Source: Caldimonas brevitalea (GTDB taxonomy: Bacteria > Pseudomonadota > Gammaproteobacteria > Burkholderiales > Burkholderiaceae_C). Taken from it: a DNA stretch of 64,000 nt. How positions within the stretch are numbered: position 1 is the first letter of the stretch; the number at the start of each line of letters is the position of its first letter. The stretch is taken from assembly GCF_001017435.1 (NCBI RefSeq), contig NZ_CP011371.1, positions 1,426,001 through 1,490,000 on the forward strand, given 5' to 3'. A program made the translations under genes and the position numbers. Under the pieces are notes generated by a model. The model worked only from the letters and a program-made list of their open reading frames with translations, was not told the DNA's origin and ran no database searches. This document shows, piece after piece, positions 1 to 8,436 of the stretch.

Positions 1-243
1 CCCGACTCGGCCATGCAACTGCGGCCCGGCTCGGCGCTGCTGGCCCTGGCCGGCCACACCCATTGCGGGCAGGTGCGCATTCCGGGCCTGTACCGGCCGA
101 TGATTTCCACCATCCACCCCTTCGACCGCGGGCTGCACACCTTCGCGCCGGTGCCCACCTTCGTCACCTGCGGGCTGGGCGAGGTGAAGCTGCCGCTGCG
201 CTTTCTGAACCCGCCGGTGATCGACGTGCTCGACCTGCGTTGA
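1..243 (+). CDS. Metallophosphoesterase, C-terminal fragment (5' end outside window)
   Basis: The open frame enters from the left edge and ends with TGA at 241-243, so only about the last 80 residues are visible. They contain LAGHTHCGQVRIPG, the GHTHxGQ signature of the last metal-binding block of calcineurin-like phosphoesterases, followed by a glycine- and proline-rich tail (GLGEVKLPLRFLNPP) typical of YkuE-type membrane-associated enzymes. It is therefore probably a Mn/Fe-dependent phosphodiesterase acting at the membrane. The tail does not look like PdeM, the endonuclease that accompanies ligase-associated clusters, although the next gene is a DNA ligase. The N-terminal half and true start cannot be judged. 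Confidence 0.8.
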   Translation, partial: PDSAMQLRPGSALLALAGHTHCGQVRIPGLYRPMISTIHPFDRGLHTFAPVPTFVTCGLGEVKLPLRFLNPPVIDVLDLR

Positions 244-273
244 GCGCCGCCACTGCTGTTGCTGTTGCTGCCG

Positions 274-1968
274 ATGGAAGCCTTCGCCCGCCTCTACACC
301 GAGCTCGACGCCTCGACGCGCACGCTCGACAAGGTTGCCGCGCTGCGCCGCTATTTCGAGCAGGCCGCGCCGGCCGATGCGGCCTGGGCGGTGTACTTCC
401 TGTCGGGCGGCCGGCCGCGGCAGGTGCTGCCGAGCCGGCAGTTGCGCGTGCTGGCCTGCGAGACCGCGGGCATCGACGACTGGCTGTTCGAGGAGTGCTA
501 CCAGGCGGTGGGCGACCTGGCCGAAACGATTGCGCATGTGCTGCCGCCGCCGCGCGGGCAGACGTGCACCGGCCTGGCCGAGTGGGTCGAGCAGCGGCTG
601 CTGCCCTTGCGCGGGCTCGACCCGGCCGAACAGGCGGTGCGCATCCGCGCCTATTGGGACGAACTCGACTGGGCCGGCCGCTTCCTGCTTGCCAAGCTGA
701 TCGGCGGCGGCTTCCGGGTCGGCGTGTCACGCCTGTTGGTGACCCGCGCGCTGGCCGAGTTCGCCGGCCTCGACCCCAAGGTGGTGGCGCAGCGCATGAT
801 GGGCTTCACCACCATGGTGGCCGAAGGCAAGGCGATGCCCGATGCGACACGTTATGCCGCCTTGTTGTCGGCCGACGCCGATGGCCGGGCCGAAGGCGGC
901 CACCCCTATCCGTTTTTCCTCGCCCACCAGGTCGATCTGGCGCTGGATGAATTCGCGCCGCGGTTGGGGGCACCGTCGGACTGGCTGGTCGAATGGAAGT
1001 ACGACGGCATCCGCGGCCAGCTGATCAAGCGTGGCGGGCAGGTGTGGCTGTGGTCGCGCGGCGAAGAGCTGGTGACCGACCGCTTCCCCGAGGTGGTCGC
1101 CCTGGCCCAGGGCCTGCCCGACGGCACTGTGCTCGACGGTGAGGTGCTGGTCTGGAAAGACGGGCGGCCGGCGCCGTTCGCCTTGCTGCAGCAGCGCATC
1201 GGCCGCAAGACGCTGACCAAGAAGGTGCTGGCCGACGCGCCGGTCAGCTTCATGGCCTATGACCTGCTGGAATGGCAGGGCGAGGACTGGCGCGGCCGGC
1301 CGCAGCACGAGCGGCGCGCGCTGCTGCAGACGCTGCCGGTGCCCGTGTCACCCGTGGTCGAGGCGGCCGACTGGGCCGAGCTGGCGGCGCTGCGCGAGCA
1401 GTCGCGCGAGCGTGGTGTCGAAGGTTTCATGTTGAAGCATCGCGACGCGGCCTACGGCGTGGGCCGCACCAAGGCCGACGGCACCTGGTGGAAGTGGAAG
1501 ATCGACCCGATGAGCGTCGACGCGGTGCTGATCTACGCACAGCGCGGGCACGGCCGCCGCGCCAGCCTCTACACCGACTACACCTTCGCCGTCTGGAGCC
1601 GCGCGCCGGCCGACGCCGCCGAAGCGCAGCAGGTGCTCGACGCGATCGAGCGGCGCGAGCCGCCGATGCCCGGGGCCTTGCAGTTGGTGCCGTTCGCCAA
1701 GGCCTATTCCGGCCTCACCGACGAGGAGTTCCGGCGCGTCGACGCCGTGATCCGCCGCACCACGCTCGAGAAATTCGGCCCGGTCCGCAGCCTCAAGCCC
1801 AGCCTGGTGTTCGAACTCGGCTTCGAGGGCATCAACCGCAGCAGCCGCCACAAGAGCGGTATCGCGGTGCGCTTTCCCCGCATGCTGCGCTTGCGCGACG
1901 ACAAGCCGCTGCACGAGGCCGACACGCTGCAAACGCTGGAAGCGCTGCTCGCATTGCCTGGCGGCTGA
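274..1968 (+). CDS. ATP-dependent DNA ligase
   Basis: This 564-residue protein seals nicks in DNA with ATP as cofactor. The adenylation motif I is WKYDGIRGQ with nucleophile Lys242. Later motifs visible are LDGEVL (motif III), VEGFMLKH (motif IV) and WWKWK (motif V), followed by an OB-fold region. A helical N-terminal domain of about 200 residues precedes the catalytic core, as in bacterial LigB/LigC-like two-domain ligases of the ligase-associated repair set. ATG 274 is preferred over the upstream in-frame TTG 259. The matching helicase lies at 14417-16915 rather than next door. It probably acts in repair beside the essential NAD-dependent LigA. Confidence 0.92.
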   Translation: MEAFARLYTELDASTRTLDKVAALRRYFEQAAPADAAWAVYFLSGGRPRQVLPSRQLRVLACETAGIDDWLFEECYQAVGDLAETIAHVLPPPRGQTCTGLAEWVEQRLLPLRGLDPAEQAVRIRAYWDELDWAGRFLLAKLIGGGFRVGVSRLLVTRALAEFAGLDPKVVAQRMMGFTTMVAEGKAMPDATRYAALLSADADGRAEGGHPYPFFLAHQVDLALDEFAPRLGAPSDWLVEWKYDGIRGQLIKRGGQVWLWSRGEELVTDRFPEVVALAQGLPDGTVLDGEVLVWKDGRPAPFALLQQRIGRKTLTKKVLADAPVSFMAYDLLEWQGEDWRGRPQHERRALLQTLPVPVSPVVEAADWAELAALREQSRERGVEGFMLKHRDAAYGVGRTKADGTWWKWKIDPMSVDAVLIYAQRGHGRRASLYTDYTFAVWSRAPADAAEAQQVLDAIERREPPMPGALQLVPFAKAYSGLTDEEFRRVDAVIRRTTLEKFGPVRSLKPSLVFELGFEGINRSSRHKSGIAVRFPRMLRLRDDKPLHEADTLQTLEALLALPGG

Positions 1969-2069
1969 CCGAGCGGCCGCCGCGGCGACGGGGCGATTGC
2001 GCCGGCCCGGTCGCGGAACGGCGACGCCTGCTAGCATCTGACAGTTTCCCACCCGTTGCATCTTGTCCC

Positions 2070-2804
2070 ATGAGTGCCCTGTCCCCCGTCCCCACCGCGC
2101 CCGCCAGCGCCGACGACGACGAAGGCGTGCCCGTCTCGGTGCGCATCCGCGAGCGCCTGAAAGCGGCACAACGGCGCTTCCATGCCAACGACAACATCGC
2201 CGACTACATCGAGCCCGGCGAGCTCGACGCCTTGCTCGACGAAGTGCAATCGAAAATGCGCGGCGTGCTCGAAAGCCTGGTGATCGACACCGAAAGCGAC
2301 CACAACACCCAGGACACCGCCCGCCGCGTCGCCAAGATGTATTTGCAGGAAGTGTTCAAGGGCCGCTACGTGCCGATTCCGCCGGTCACCGAGTTCCCCA
2401 ACGTCGAACGGCTCAGCGAGCTGATGATCGTCGGCCCGGTCACCGTCCGCAGTGCGTGCTCGCACCATTTCTGCCCCATCATCGGCAAGCTGTGGATCGG
2501 CGTGATGCCCAACGAGCATTCCAACCTGATCGGCCTGTCGAAGTACGCGCGCCTGGCGGAATGGATCATGAGCCGCCCGCAGATCCAGGAAGAGGCCGTG
2601 ACCCAGGTGGCCGACCTGCTGCAGGACATGATGCAGCCCGACGGCCTGGCGATCGTGATGGAAGCCGACCATTTCTGCATGCAGTGGCGCGGCGTCAAGG
2701 ACATGGACTCGAAGATGGTCAACAGCGTCATGCGCGGTTCGTTCCTGAAGGACCCGACGCTGCGGCGCGAATTCTTGTCCCTGATGAACCACCGCAAGAG
2801 CTGA
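2070..2804 (+). CDS. folE: GTP cyclohydrolase I FolE
   Basis: Converts GTP to 7,8-dihydroneopterin triphosphate, the first step of tetrahydrofolate and related pterin synthesis, in the cytoplasm. The 244-residue protein has the zinc ligands of the family: Cys130 and His133 in SACSHHFCP and Cys203 in EADHFCMQWRG. The NxIGLSKxAR block (residues 152-161) is also present. Length is near the E. coli enzyme (222) plus a short variable N-terminus. ATG 2070 is the first good start; the frame is open further upstream but overlaps non-coding sequence. A BLUF photoreceptor gene begins 19 bp downstream on the same strand, so the two may share a transcript. Confidence 0.96.
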   Translation: MSALSPVPTAPASADDDEGVPVSVRIRERLKAAQRRFHANDNIADYIEPGELDALLDEVQSKMRGVLESLVIDTESDHNTQDTARRVAKMYLQEVFKGRYVPIPPVTEFPNVERLSELMIVGPVTVRSACSHHFCPIIGKLWIGVMPNEHSNLIGLSKYARLAEWIMSRPQIQEEAVTQVADLLQDMMQPDGLAIVMEADHFCMQWRGVKDMDSKMVNSVMRGSFLKDPTLRREFLSLMNHRKS

Positions 2805-2823
2805 TGAGCTTCGGAGCCTCGCC

Positions 2824-3249
2824 ATGCTGATCCGTTTGTTGTATGCGAGCCGTGCCGCCGAGGCCGTCACGCATGAGTTGATCGAGTCCATCCTGAGCGA
2901 GTCGCGCAGCCGCAATCCGGCGCTCGGCATCACCGGCATCCTCTGCTACGGGGCCGACATCTACATGCAGGTGCTCGAGGGCAGCCGCGAGGCGGTCAAC
3001 AAGCTCTACAACGAGATCACCTGCGACGCGCGACACCGCGACGTGACGGTGTTGCACTACGAAGAGATCTGCGAGCGGCGTTTCGCCGGCTGGACCATGG
3101 GCCAGGTCAACCTGGCCAAGATCAACCCCTCGCTGCTGCTGAAATATTCGGAGCGGCCGGTGCTCGACCCGTACGCGGTCTCGGGCCTGGCGTCGGTGGC
3201 GCTGCTCGAAGAGTTGATCGCCACCGCGTCCATCGTCTGCCGCCCCTGA
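2824..3249 (+). CDS. BLUF-domain blue-light sensor protein
   Basis: A 141-residue stand-alone BLUF protein that should bind FAD noncovalently and sense blue light. The expected active-site residues can be placed: Tyr7 (RLLYASR), Asn31 (SRNPALGITG), Gln49 (YMQVLEG), and Trp90/Met92 (GWTMGQV), matching AppA Tyr21, Asn45, Gln63, Trp104 and Met106. No output domain follows; only a short C-terminal helix remains, as in short PixD/Slr1694-type BLUF proteins, so signalling must go through a partner. It starts 19 bp after folE with GGAG a few bases before the ATG. Two GGDEF/EAL proteins 28 kb away are possible but unproven downstream partners. Confidence 0.93.
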   Translation: MLIRLLYASRAAEAVTHELIESILSESRSRNPALGITGILCYGADIYMQVLEGSREAVNKLYNEITCDARHRDVTVLHYEEICERRFAGWTMGQVNLAKINPSLLLKYSERPVLDPYAVSGLASVALLEELIATASIVCRP

Positions 3250-3279
3250 CGTCGCGACGGCCGCCACGCCGCGGCGTGT

Positions 3280-4476
3280 TCACTGCCCGAACAGGCCCTT
3301 GAGCACGCTGCCCATCCCCTCCACCATGCCGCCGACGCTGAGGCCGAGCGCTTCGGCCAGTCCCGCCGCCACCTGCGTCGCCAGGTCTTCGTTGAGCGAG
3401 AAGTCGGGGTCGTCGAGGCGGCCCTGCAGCGTGAAGTCCACCGCCAGCCGGTCGTTCTTGCGCAGCGCCGCCAGCACCGCGTCGCGCGGCACGCCGGCCA
3501 ACAGGGCGAGCAGGCCGCTGCCGCTGTCCAGCTCGAGCCCGGTCAGGGTCAGATGGCCGGGGGCGCGCAGCTGCTGCTGGCGCACCGTCGCCTCCAGCTT
3601 CAGGTCGAGCGTGCCGCGGCGCACGCCGGCATCGGCCACCTTGATCAAATAGGGCTGCAGCGGCACCAGGTCGACACCGGCGAAATCGGCCGCCAGGTGG
3701 GCATCGCGGGTCGCGATGGTGATGTCGCCCCGCACGCTCACCCGCCCATCGCGGTGGGCACCTTTGAGCTGGCCTTGCAGGTCGATGCGGGTCGGAGTGT
3801 CGAGCCGCGGCAGGTCGAGCGGGCCGACCTGGGCATCGAGCGCTTCCAAGCGCAGCTTCAAGGCGGGCCGGCGCACCGAGGCGTCGAAGAACTCGACCAC
3901 GGCGCCGCGCAGCAGGATCTCGCCGAGGTGGACCGGCAGGCGTTCGTCGAGCGCCGCGGGCGTGGACGCGGGTGGCGCCGGCAGCGTTGCGCGTGTCGAA
4001 ACCTTGCGCATTGCCGAGGCCCGCGTCGGCTTGCCGGCGGTTGGGCGTTCGGTCAGCGCCGGCAGCACCCGCAACCGGCCGTCGCGCGTGCGCAGCATCG
4101 ACACGTAGCCGCCGTCGACGACGACACGCCGCACCCGCACCTCGGCGCTCAGCAAGGCGCGCAGCTCCGGCACCACCAGCACCCGATCGGCACGCAACTC
4201 GTCTTGCGCCGGCCAAGGCGTGCGGCCGTCGCGTTGCGCCCGCACGCGCACGTCCAGGGCTTCGACACCGGCCCAGGTGACGTTCAGGCTGCCCACTTCG
4301 CTGCGTGGCCCGAGGGCCGTTTGCACCTGGGCTTTCAGCTCCTGCACCGCGAGCCGGAAGCCGACGGCGGCGGCGACCGTCAGCACCAGCACGACGGCCA
4401 GCGTGACGAGCGCCGGACGACGCCAGCGCTTGGTTGCGACGGGTGGTGGGGAAGCGGAGGGGGGCGGCAGGTTCAC
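3280..4476 (-). CDS. DUF748/AsmA-like envelope protein
   Basis: A 398-residue protein with a cytoplasmic basic N-terminus, one membrane anchor (about residues 21-46, ALVTLAVVLVLTVAAAVGF) and a long periplasmic part. The periplasmic part is rich in alternating beta-type stretches such as RIDLQGQLKGAHRDGRVSVR and GTLDLKLEATVR, the pattern of DUF748/AsmA-like repeats thought to form beta-rich lipid-handling or scaffold structures. The start codon is GTG. A Pro/Ala-rich, low-complexity insert lies near residues 140-180. It stands alone between the BLUF gene and a divergent DUF429 gene. The family assignment rests on architecture; function is unknown. Confidence 0.6.
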   Translation of the reverse strand: MNLPPPSASPPPVATKRWRRPALVTLAVVLVLTVAAAVGFRLAVQELKAQVQTALGPRSEVGSLNVTWAGVEALDVRVRAQRDGRTPWPAQDELRADRVLVVPELRALLSAEVRVRRVVVDGGYVSMLRTRDGRLRVLPALTERPTAGKPTRASAMRKVSTRATLPAPPASTPAALDERLPVHLGEILLRGAVVEFFDASVRRPALKLRLEALDAQVGPLDLPRLDTPTRIDLQGQLKGAHRDGRVSVRGDITIATRDAHLAADFAGVDLVPLQPYLIKVADAGVRRGTLDLKLEATVRQQQLRAPGHLTLTGLELDSGSGLLALLAGVPRDAVLAALRKNDRLAVDFTLQGRLDDPDFSLNEDLATQVAAGLAEALGLSVGGMVEGMGSVLKGLFGQ

Positions 4477-4721
4477 GACGGACGACAGCGGTAAGGCAGG
4501 GGGTGGAACACGAGGTGCTGGAGCCGATTTTGCAAGAGTGCGGGACGGGCCGACATGCCGATTGATTCCACAATCGAGCCACTCTCGGTCTCGTCGTCAC
4601 CCTGCAACGGCAGCACCTCACACAGGGGCTGTCGCGTGGCGCCAGGCGGGTCTCCGACCACCCGGTTGTTGCATATCTGCTCCATTGTCGCCAGCCCATG
4701 TTGTCTTCTCCTGCAGCCGCC

Positions 4722-5531
4722 ATGCCCGTCCAGGTGGTCGGCGTCGATTTCACCAGCCGGCCGAGCCCGCGCAAGCCCATCACGCTCGCGGTGGGCGAAC
4801 TGCGGGGCGCGGCGGTGCAACTCCAGGCCTTGCACAGCTTTGCGAGCGACGCCGCTTTCGAGGCCTGGCTCGCGACGCCCGGGGCCTGGGTCGGCGCCTT
4901 CGATTTCCCGTTCGGCCTGCCGCGCGAACTGGTCGAGCAGCTGGGCTGGCCGACCCAATGGCATGCCTTGATCGAGCACTACAGCGCGCTGAGCCGCGAG
5001 ACCATCCGTGACACCTTCGCCGCGTTTTGCGCCGCCCGCCCGGTGGGCCAGAAGTTCGCACACCGCGCCTGCGACGCGCCGGCAGGGTCGTCACCGTCGA
5101 TGAAATGGGTCAATCCGCCGGTGGCCTACATGCTGCACGCCGGGGTGCCACTGCTGCTGCGCGCCGGTGTGCACCTGCCCGGTTTGCACGAGGGCGACCG
5201 AAACCGGGTGGCGCTCGAAGGCTACCCCGGCCTGCTGGCACGTGAGGTGATCGGCACCCGCAGCTACAAGAGCGACGAGAAGGCCAAGCAGACGCCTGAA
5301 CGCCTGATCGCGCGCAAGGACCTGGTCGAGGCGCTGGAGCAGGGCCGCACACGGCTGGGCGTGCGCCTGCGGCTCAGCCACGCCCAACGCGACCTGCTGG
5401 TAGCCGACCCGATGGCCGACCAGCTCGACGCCGTGCTGTGTTTGCTGCAGGCGGCCTGGGGAGCGACTCGCGCGAACTGGGGCAAGCCCCTGGATGCGGA
5501 CCCGCTGGAGGGGTGGATTCTGACGGCTTGA
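4722..5531 (+). CDS. DUF429-family protein (predicted RNase H-fold nuclease)
   Basis: About 269 residues. It opens with VQVVGVDFTSRPS, the acidic first strand of DUF429 proteins, which are predicted to adopt an RNase H-like fold. Further acidic positions are GAFDFPFGLPRE and the C-terminal DPMADQLDAVLCLLQAAW, the expected third acidic site. This suggests metal-dependent nuclease chemistry, but no biochemical function is established for the family that I can cite. An in-frame ATG at 4698 would add eight residues; 4722 is chosen because the family normally begins close to the VGVDF strand. The gene is monocistronic, convergent with the SGNH hydrolase gene. Confidence 0.72.
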   Translation: MPVQVVGVDFTSRPSPRKPITLAVGELRGAAVQLQALHSFASDAAFEAWLATPGAWVGAFDFPFGLPRELVEQLGWPTQWHALIEHYSALSRETIRDTFAAFCAARPVGQKFAHRACDAPAGSSPSMKWVNPPVAYMLHAGVPLLLRAGVHLPGLHEGDRNRVALEGYPGLLAREVIGTRSYKSDEKAKQTPERLIARKDLVEALEQGRTRLGVRLRLSHAQRDLLVADPMADQLDAVLCLLQAAWGATRANWGKPLDADPLEGWILTA

Positions 5532-5538
5532 GCGGGCA

Positions 5539-5579
5539 CCACATGCCGCGACAGGACCGTGCTGCCCTGCGGCATGTGG
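5539..5579. terminator. Inverted repeat between convergent genes, possible bidirectional terminator
   Basis: An 11-bp perfect inverted repeat (CCACATGCCGC at 5539-5549, complement at 5569-5579) separated by 19 nt lies between the convergent DUF429 and SGNH genes. No clear T tract follows on either strand, so Rho-independent function is uncertain. Confidence 0.35.
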
Positions 5580-5617
5580 CGGGGTATTCAATGACCTGCC
5601 GATAGCGTCAAGGCGAA

Positions 5618-6826
5618 CTACGGCGCCTTGTCGTCGATCGTCAGGGGCACCGGATCACTGGTGGACTCGAGGCCGTACATGTCCTTGGCCACCACCACCA
5701 CGTGGTAGACGCCGTTGATCGGCAGTGCCGGCCCGCTGTAGGCCATCGACAGCTGCGGTGTGGTGCGCGGTGACTCCCACACCAGGCCGTAGCCATAAGC
5801 GCGGTGATACCGCACCTGTACCTTGTATTCGGTCCAGATCCCCGGGTTGTCGACCCGCGCCCAGCTGACCGTGAAGGGCGAGCCGCGGCGGGTGTGCCGG
5901 GGGGTGACCGCGACACCCTCAGGCGCGGGTGGCACGTTGACGCCGGGTGGGATGTCCGGGAACGGGCCGCCGTAGTGCCACTGGGACCAAAGGGTGCTGG
6001 CGACTGCCTGCATGATGACGTATTCGCCGCGGGCGTTGGGATGGGTGCCATCGTAGGTGTCGGTATGCCAGTCCCATCGTCCGGCCACGTCCGCCAGTTC
6101 GACCTTGGAGTGAGGCTGCGTCAGCTGCTCGCGCAACCGCGTCAGGCGCTGGTTGTAGGGCCCGGGTTGCCCGCGCGGGTCCAACGACGAGGCCTCGCCG
6201 ATCTGGGCCAGCAGAAACTGAACATCGGGCTTGGCGCGGCGCGCGTTGTCGATCAACTCGCGCATGTAGCCGGCCACGATCGCCGTGTTGCCCTCCACGC
6301 TTTGGTCTTCGTGCCAGAACCAGACGAAGTCGTTGGTTCCGAGGTGCACCACGAGCAGGTCAGGCCGGTATTGCCTCACGTAGGCTTCGATCGTGCCCTT
6401 TTCGAAGCCCAGCGGGCGGCCCCAGGTGCTGTTGTGGTGGTCGTGCCAGCCACCGACCCTGTACAGGCCCGGCTGCCCGGGGTCGGGGTTGTCGGGGTTG
6501 TGAGGTCCGGTGTAGGGGCCGACGAACTCGAACCTCGCGGCCTGGCTGCGCAGATGCTCGTGCAACCGGTAGCGCCAGGTGTAGTCGCCGGTTTTGCCGT
6601 GTGAGATGGAGTCGCCGACGATCATGATGCGAGTCGGCCCGCCGTGCGGGGGCGACAGCAGCGGGTTCGAGCCGCCGGCGCCGACATGGGGCCCCGATGA
6701 CCCGAGGCTTTGCGCTTGCGGTGCGGCACCGCCGGTGCACAGCACCGCGAACACGGTCAGCGCCGAGACCGCGCGCACCGTCACCATGAAGGCGCGCTGC
6801 AGCGCGCTCCGTGCAGAGTTCAGCAT
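5618..6826 (-). CDS. Secreted SGNH/GDSL hydrolase with C-terminal fibronectin-like domain
   Basis: A 402-residue exported esterase-like protein. A signal peptide (VSALTVFAVLCTGGAAPQAQS) is followed by the SGNH blocks: MIVGDSISHG (nucleophile Ser), the Gly position in the following segment, VVHLGTNDFVWFW (Asn) and DGTHPNARGEY (Asp/His). The last 100 residues (PEGVAVTPRHTRRGSPFTVSWARV...) read as a beta-sandwich, fibronectin type III-like module, common in carbohydrate esterases acting on polysaccharide. ATG 6826 is preferred over the in-frame upstream codon at 6928 because AAGGGGGG lies just before it. Substrate is unknown. Confidence 0.85.
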   Translation of the reverse strand: MLNSARSALQRAFMVTVRAVSALTVFAVLCTGGAAPQAQSLGSSGPHVGAGGSNPLLSPPHGGPTRIMIVGDSISHGKTGDYTWRYRLHEHLRSQAARFEFVGPYTGPHNPDNPDPGQPGLYRVGGWHDHHNSTWGRPLGFEKGTIEAYVRQYRPDLLVVHLGTNDFVWFWHEDQSVEGNTAIVAGYMRELIDNARRAKPDVQFLLAQIGEASSLDPRGQPGPYNQRLTRLREQLTQPHSKVELADVAGRWDWHTDTYDGTHPNARGEYVIMQAVASTLWSQWHYGGPFPDIPPGVNVPPAPEGVAVTPRHTRRGSPFTVSWARVDNPGIWTEYKVQVRYHRAYGYGLVWESPRTTPQLSMAYSGPALPINGVYHVVVVAKDMYGLESTSDPVPLTIDDKAP

Positions 6827-6934
6827 GAGACCCCCCTTGAGGCACACGTCGGTCAGGGCGCGAGCCCTCGGCGCATGCGAAGGCACAAGCTTAGGCGGCT
6901 GACGGGGGCGCGCCAAACTCCGTTGCATGTGCCT

Positions 6935-7210
6935 TAGTGTCCTGTCTCAGAAATACGTGGCATTTCGATTCGGTCAGATGGTGATGATCGCGGGTGCGCC
7001 GGTCGGGGTCGATACCGGGCGGTATCGACCCCGACCGGCAAGCCTGCGAGGGCGCCATCTGGCCGAACCCCTGCGGGGCGGGCCGAAACGGGGCGATCGC
7101 CGCGTTGCGAAGCCGGGCAGATACCACCCGGTATCTGCCCGGCTTCGCGCCTTGCGCTCATCCCCGTTTCGGCCCGTCGAAATGCCACGTATTTCTGAGA
7201 CAGGGCACTA
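6935..7210. mobile_element. MITE-like element made of nested palindromes
   Basis: A 276-bp non-coding unit bounded by 33-nt inverted ends (6935-6967 and 7178-7210, one mismatch; the inner 27 bp are perfect and begin CCTGTCTCAGAAATACG). Inside are two long hairpins: 6999-7016 with 7021-7038 (18 bp, 4-nt loop), and 7107-7125 with 7130-7148 (19 bp, 4-nt loop). A further 14-bp pair at 7080-7093/7162-7175 encloses the second. Both outer ends begin and finish with TA, compatible with a TA target duplication as made by IS630/Tc1-type transposases. No transposase is encoded, so it would need one in trans. The family assignment is inference. Confidence 0.7.
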
Positions 7211-7301
7211 CCAGAAAGGTCCCGACGTTATCGGCCCGCGCTGAAGTGCCCGGGCCGGCCGCAACGGCAGGCCCGGGAAAAGGTGGCTTAGCCTCCCTGT
7301 T

Positions 7302-8000
7302 TCACTCCAGCTTGAAGGCGAACTCCTGCACCGCGGTGCCATCGCTGACGCACTCGTACTGCTTCAAGGCCGAGATCACCGCCGCGTTGAACACCCGGGG
7401 CGGGCTCGCGGCCAGGATGGTCACGTCCACGACCCGGCCGTTCTCGATGCGCACCTGGGCCTTGACGCTGCCGCTGACGCCGTCACGCACCGCCTGCCTC
7501 GGCATTTCCGGCTTGACCTGCTTGGGACAGGCGAGCGCCATGTCTTGCGGGCCGGCAGGGGCGGCCGGGGCCGGTGGCGCTGGCGGCTGGCTCACCACCG
7601 GCGCTTCCGCCGGACCCTGGTGACCGAGGGTGCCGATGGCCGGTGCCTCGGGCGCGGCATTCTCGACCGCGGCGATGGCCGGTGGAGCGGGCGCGGGCGT
7701 CGGGGCCGGCGGCGCCGGGGTCGGCACCTCCTTGACGATGCGCTTGGGAGGCGGGGGCGGCTCCGGTGGGGGCGGCGGCGGTGGCGGAGGTGGTGGGGGC
7801 GCCTCGGGGACGATGGTGGCGCGCGTGATCCGTTGCGCCTCCTGCATCACCGAGTGCATGTCCACCATGCTCAGCCCCACGCCGATCGCCGCGGTGGCGA
7901 GGACGGCACCGCCGATGGCCACCGGCAGCGGCAGCCGACGCACCGTTTCGTCTTCCTCGGTGGCCCAGAGTGCCCCGTGGATCTTGTGGGTAGCACCCAT
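7302..8000 (-). CDS. tonB: TonB energy-transducing protein
   Basis: A 232-residue periplasm-spanning protein that transmits proton-motive force from ExbBD to outer-membrane receptors. It has one N-terminal membrane helix (PVAIGGAVLATAAIGVGLS), then a long Pro-rich spacer containing twelve consecutive prolines and a PPPPPKR stretch, and a C-terminal TonB domain (residues about 155-232). The domain includes SGSVKAQVRIENGRVVDVTIL and FNAAVISALKQYEC. ATG 8000 lies 2 bp after the exbD stop, so it is translationally coupled. It is the last gene of the receptor-exbB-exbD-tonB cluster. Confidence 0.93.
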   Translation of the reverse strand: MGATHKIHGALWATEEDETVRRLPLPVAIGGAVLATAAIGVGLSMVDMHSVMQEAQRITRATIVPEAPPPPPPPPPPPPEPPPPPKRIVKEVPTPAPPAPTPAPAPPAIAAVENAAPEAPAIGTLGHQGPAEAPVVSQPPAPPAPAAPAGPQDMALACPKQVKPEMPRQAVRDGVSGSVKAQVRIENGRVVDVTILAASPPRVFNAAVISALKQYECVSDGTAVQEFAFKLE

Positions 8001-8002
8001 GA

Positions 8003-8416
8003 CTAACTCGTCTGCGTGGCCAGACCGATCGCCACGATGCCGGTTGCGCGGCACAGGTCCATGACCTTGACGATGTCCTGGTAGCGCGTGGTCTTCTCGC
8101 CGGCGATGACCACATCGACCTTTTTCGTCTGCAGCAGTTCCTGCAGCTTGGCGGTCAGGTTGGCCTCTTCGACCGGCCGGCCTTCGAGCAGCAGCTTGCC
8201 GTCCTGGGTGACACCGACGGTGACCTTGACCGTCTCCAGGTGCTGAGCGGTGGACGACTGAGGCAGGTCGAGCTTGATGCCGGCGCCCTGGATCATCTCG
8301 GTCATGATCAGCACGAAGAAGACCAGCAGAAACATCATCACGTCGATCATCGGGATGATTTCGATGCGGGGCTTCTCGTCGCCGCCGAAGTAATGGGAAC
8401 GGTGATTGCGTGCCAT
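8003..8416 (-). CDS. exbD: Biopolymer transport protein ExbD
   Basis: A 137-residue inner-membrane protein of the TonB motor. One N-terminal membrane helix (PMIDVMMFLLVFFVLIMTEM) carries the conserved, proton-handling Asp in the PMIDVM motif. The periplasmic domain follows (IKLDLPQSSTAQHLETVKVTV...), ending with DIVKVMDLCRATGIVAIGLATQ. ATG 8416 follows the exbB stop by 20 bp. It assembles with ExbB and TonB encoded on either side. Confidence 0.94.
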   Translation of the reverse strand: MARNHRSHYFGGDEKPRIEIIPMIDVMMFLLVFFVLIMTEMIQGAGIKLDLPQSSTAQHLETVKVTVGVTQDGKLLLEGRPVEEANLTAKLQELLQTKKVDVVIAGEKTTRYQDIVKVMDLCRATGIVAIGLATQTS

Positions 8417-8436
8417 GTTGGACTCCAATCGACCGG

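Noticed and set aside
1..243. PdeM endonuclease of a ligase-associated operon
   Set aside because: The visible C-terminus (GHTHCGQVRIPG, then GLGEVKLPLRFLNPP) fits YkuE-type phosphoesterases; PdeM has a different, shorter ending.
7249..7277. CCCGGGCC/GGCCCGGG hairpin as the tonB terminator
   Set aside because: The A run is on the wrong side for the minus-strand transcript, so there is no U tract after the stem.
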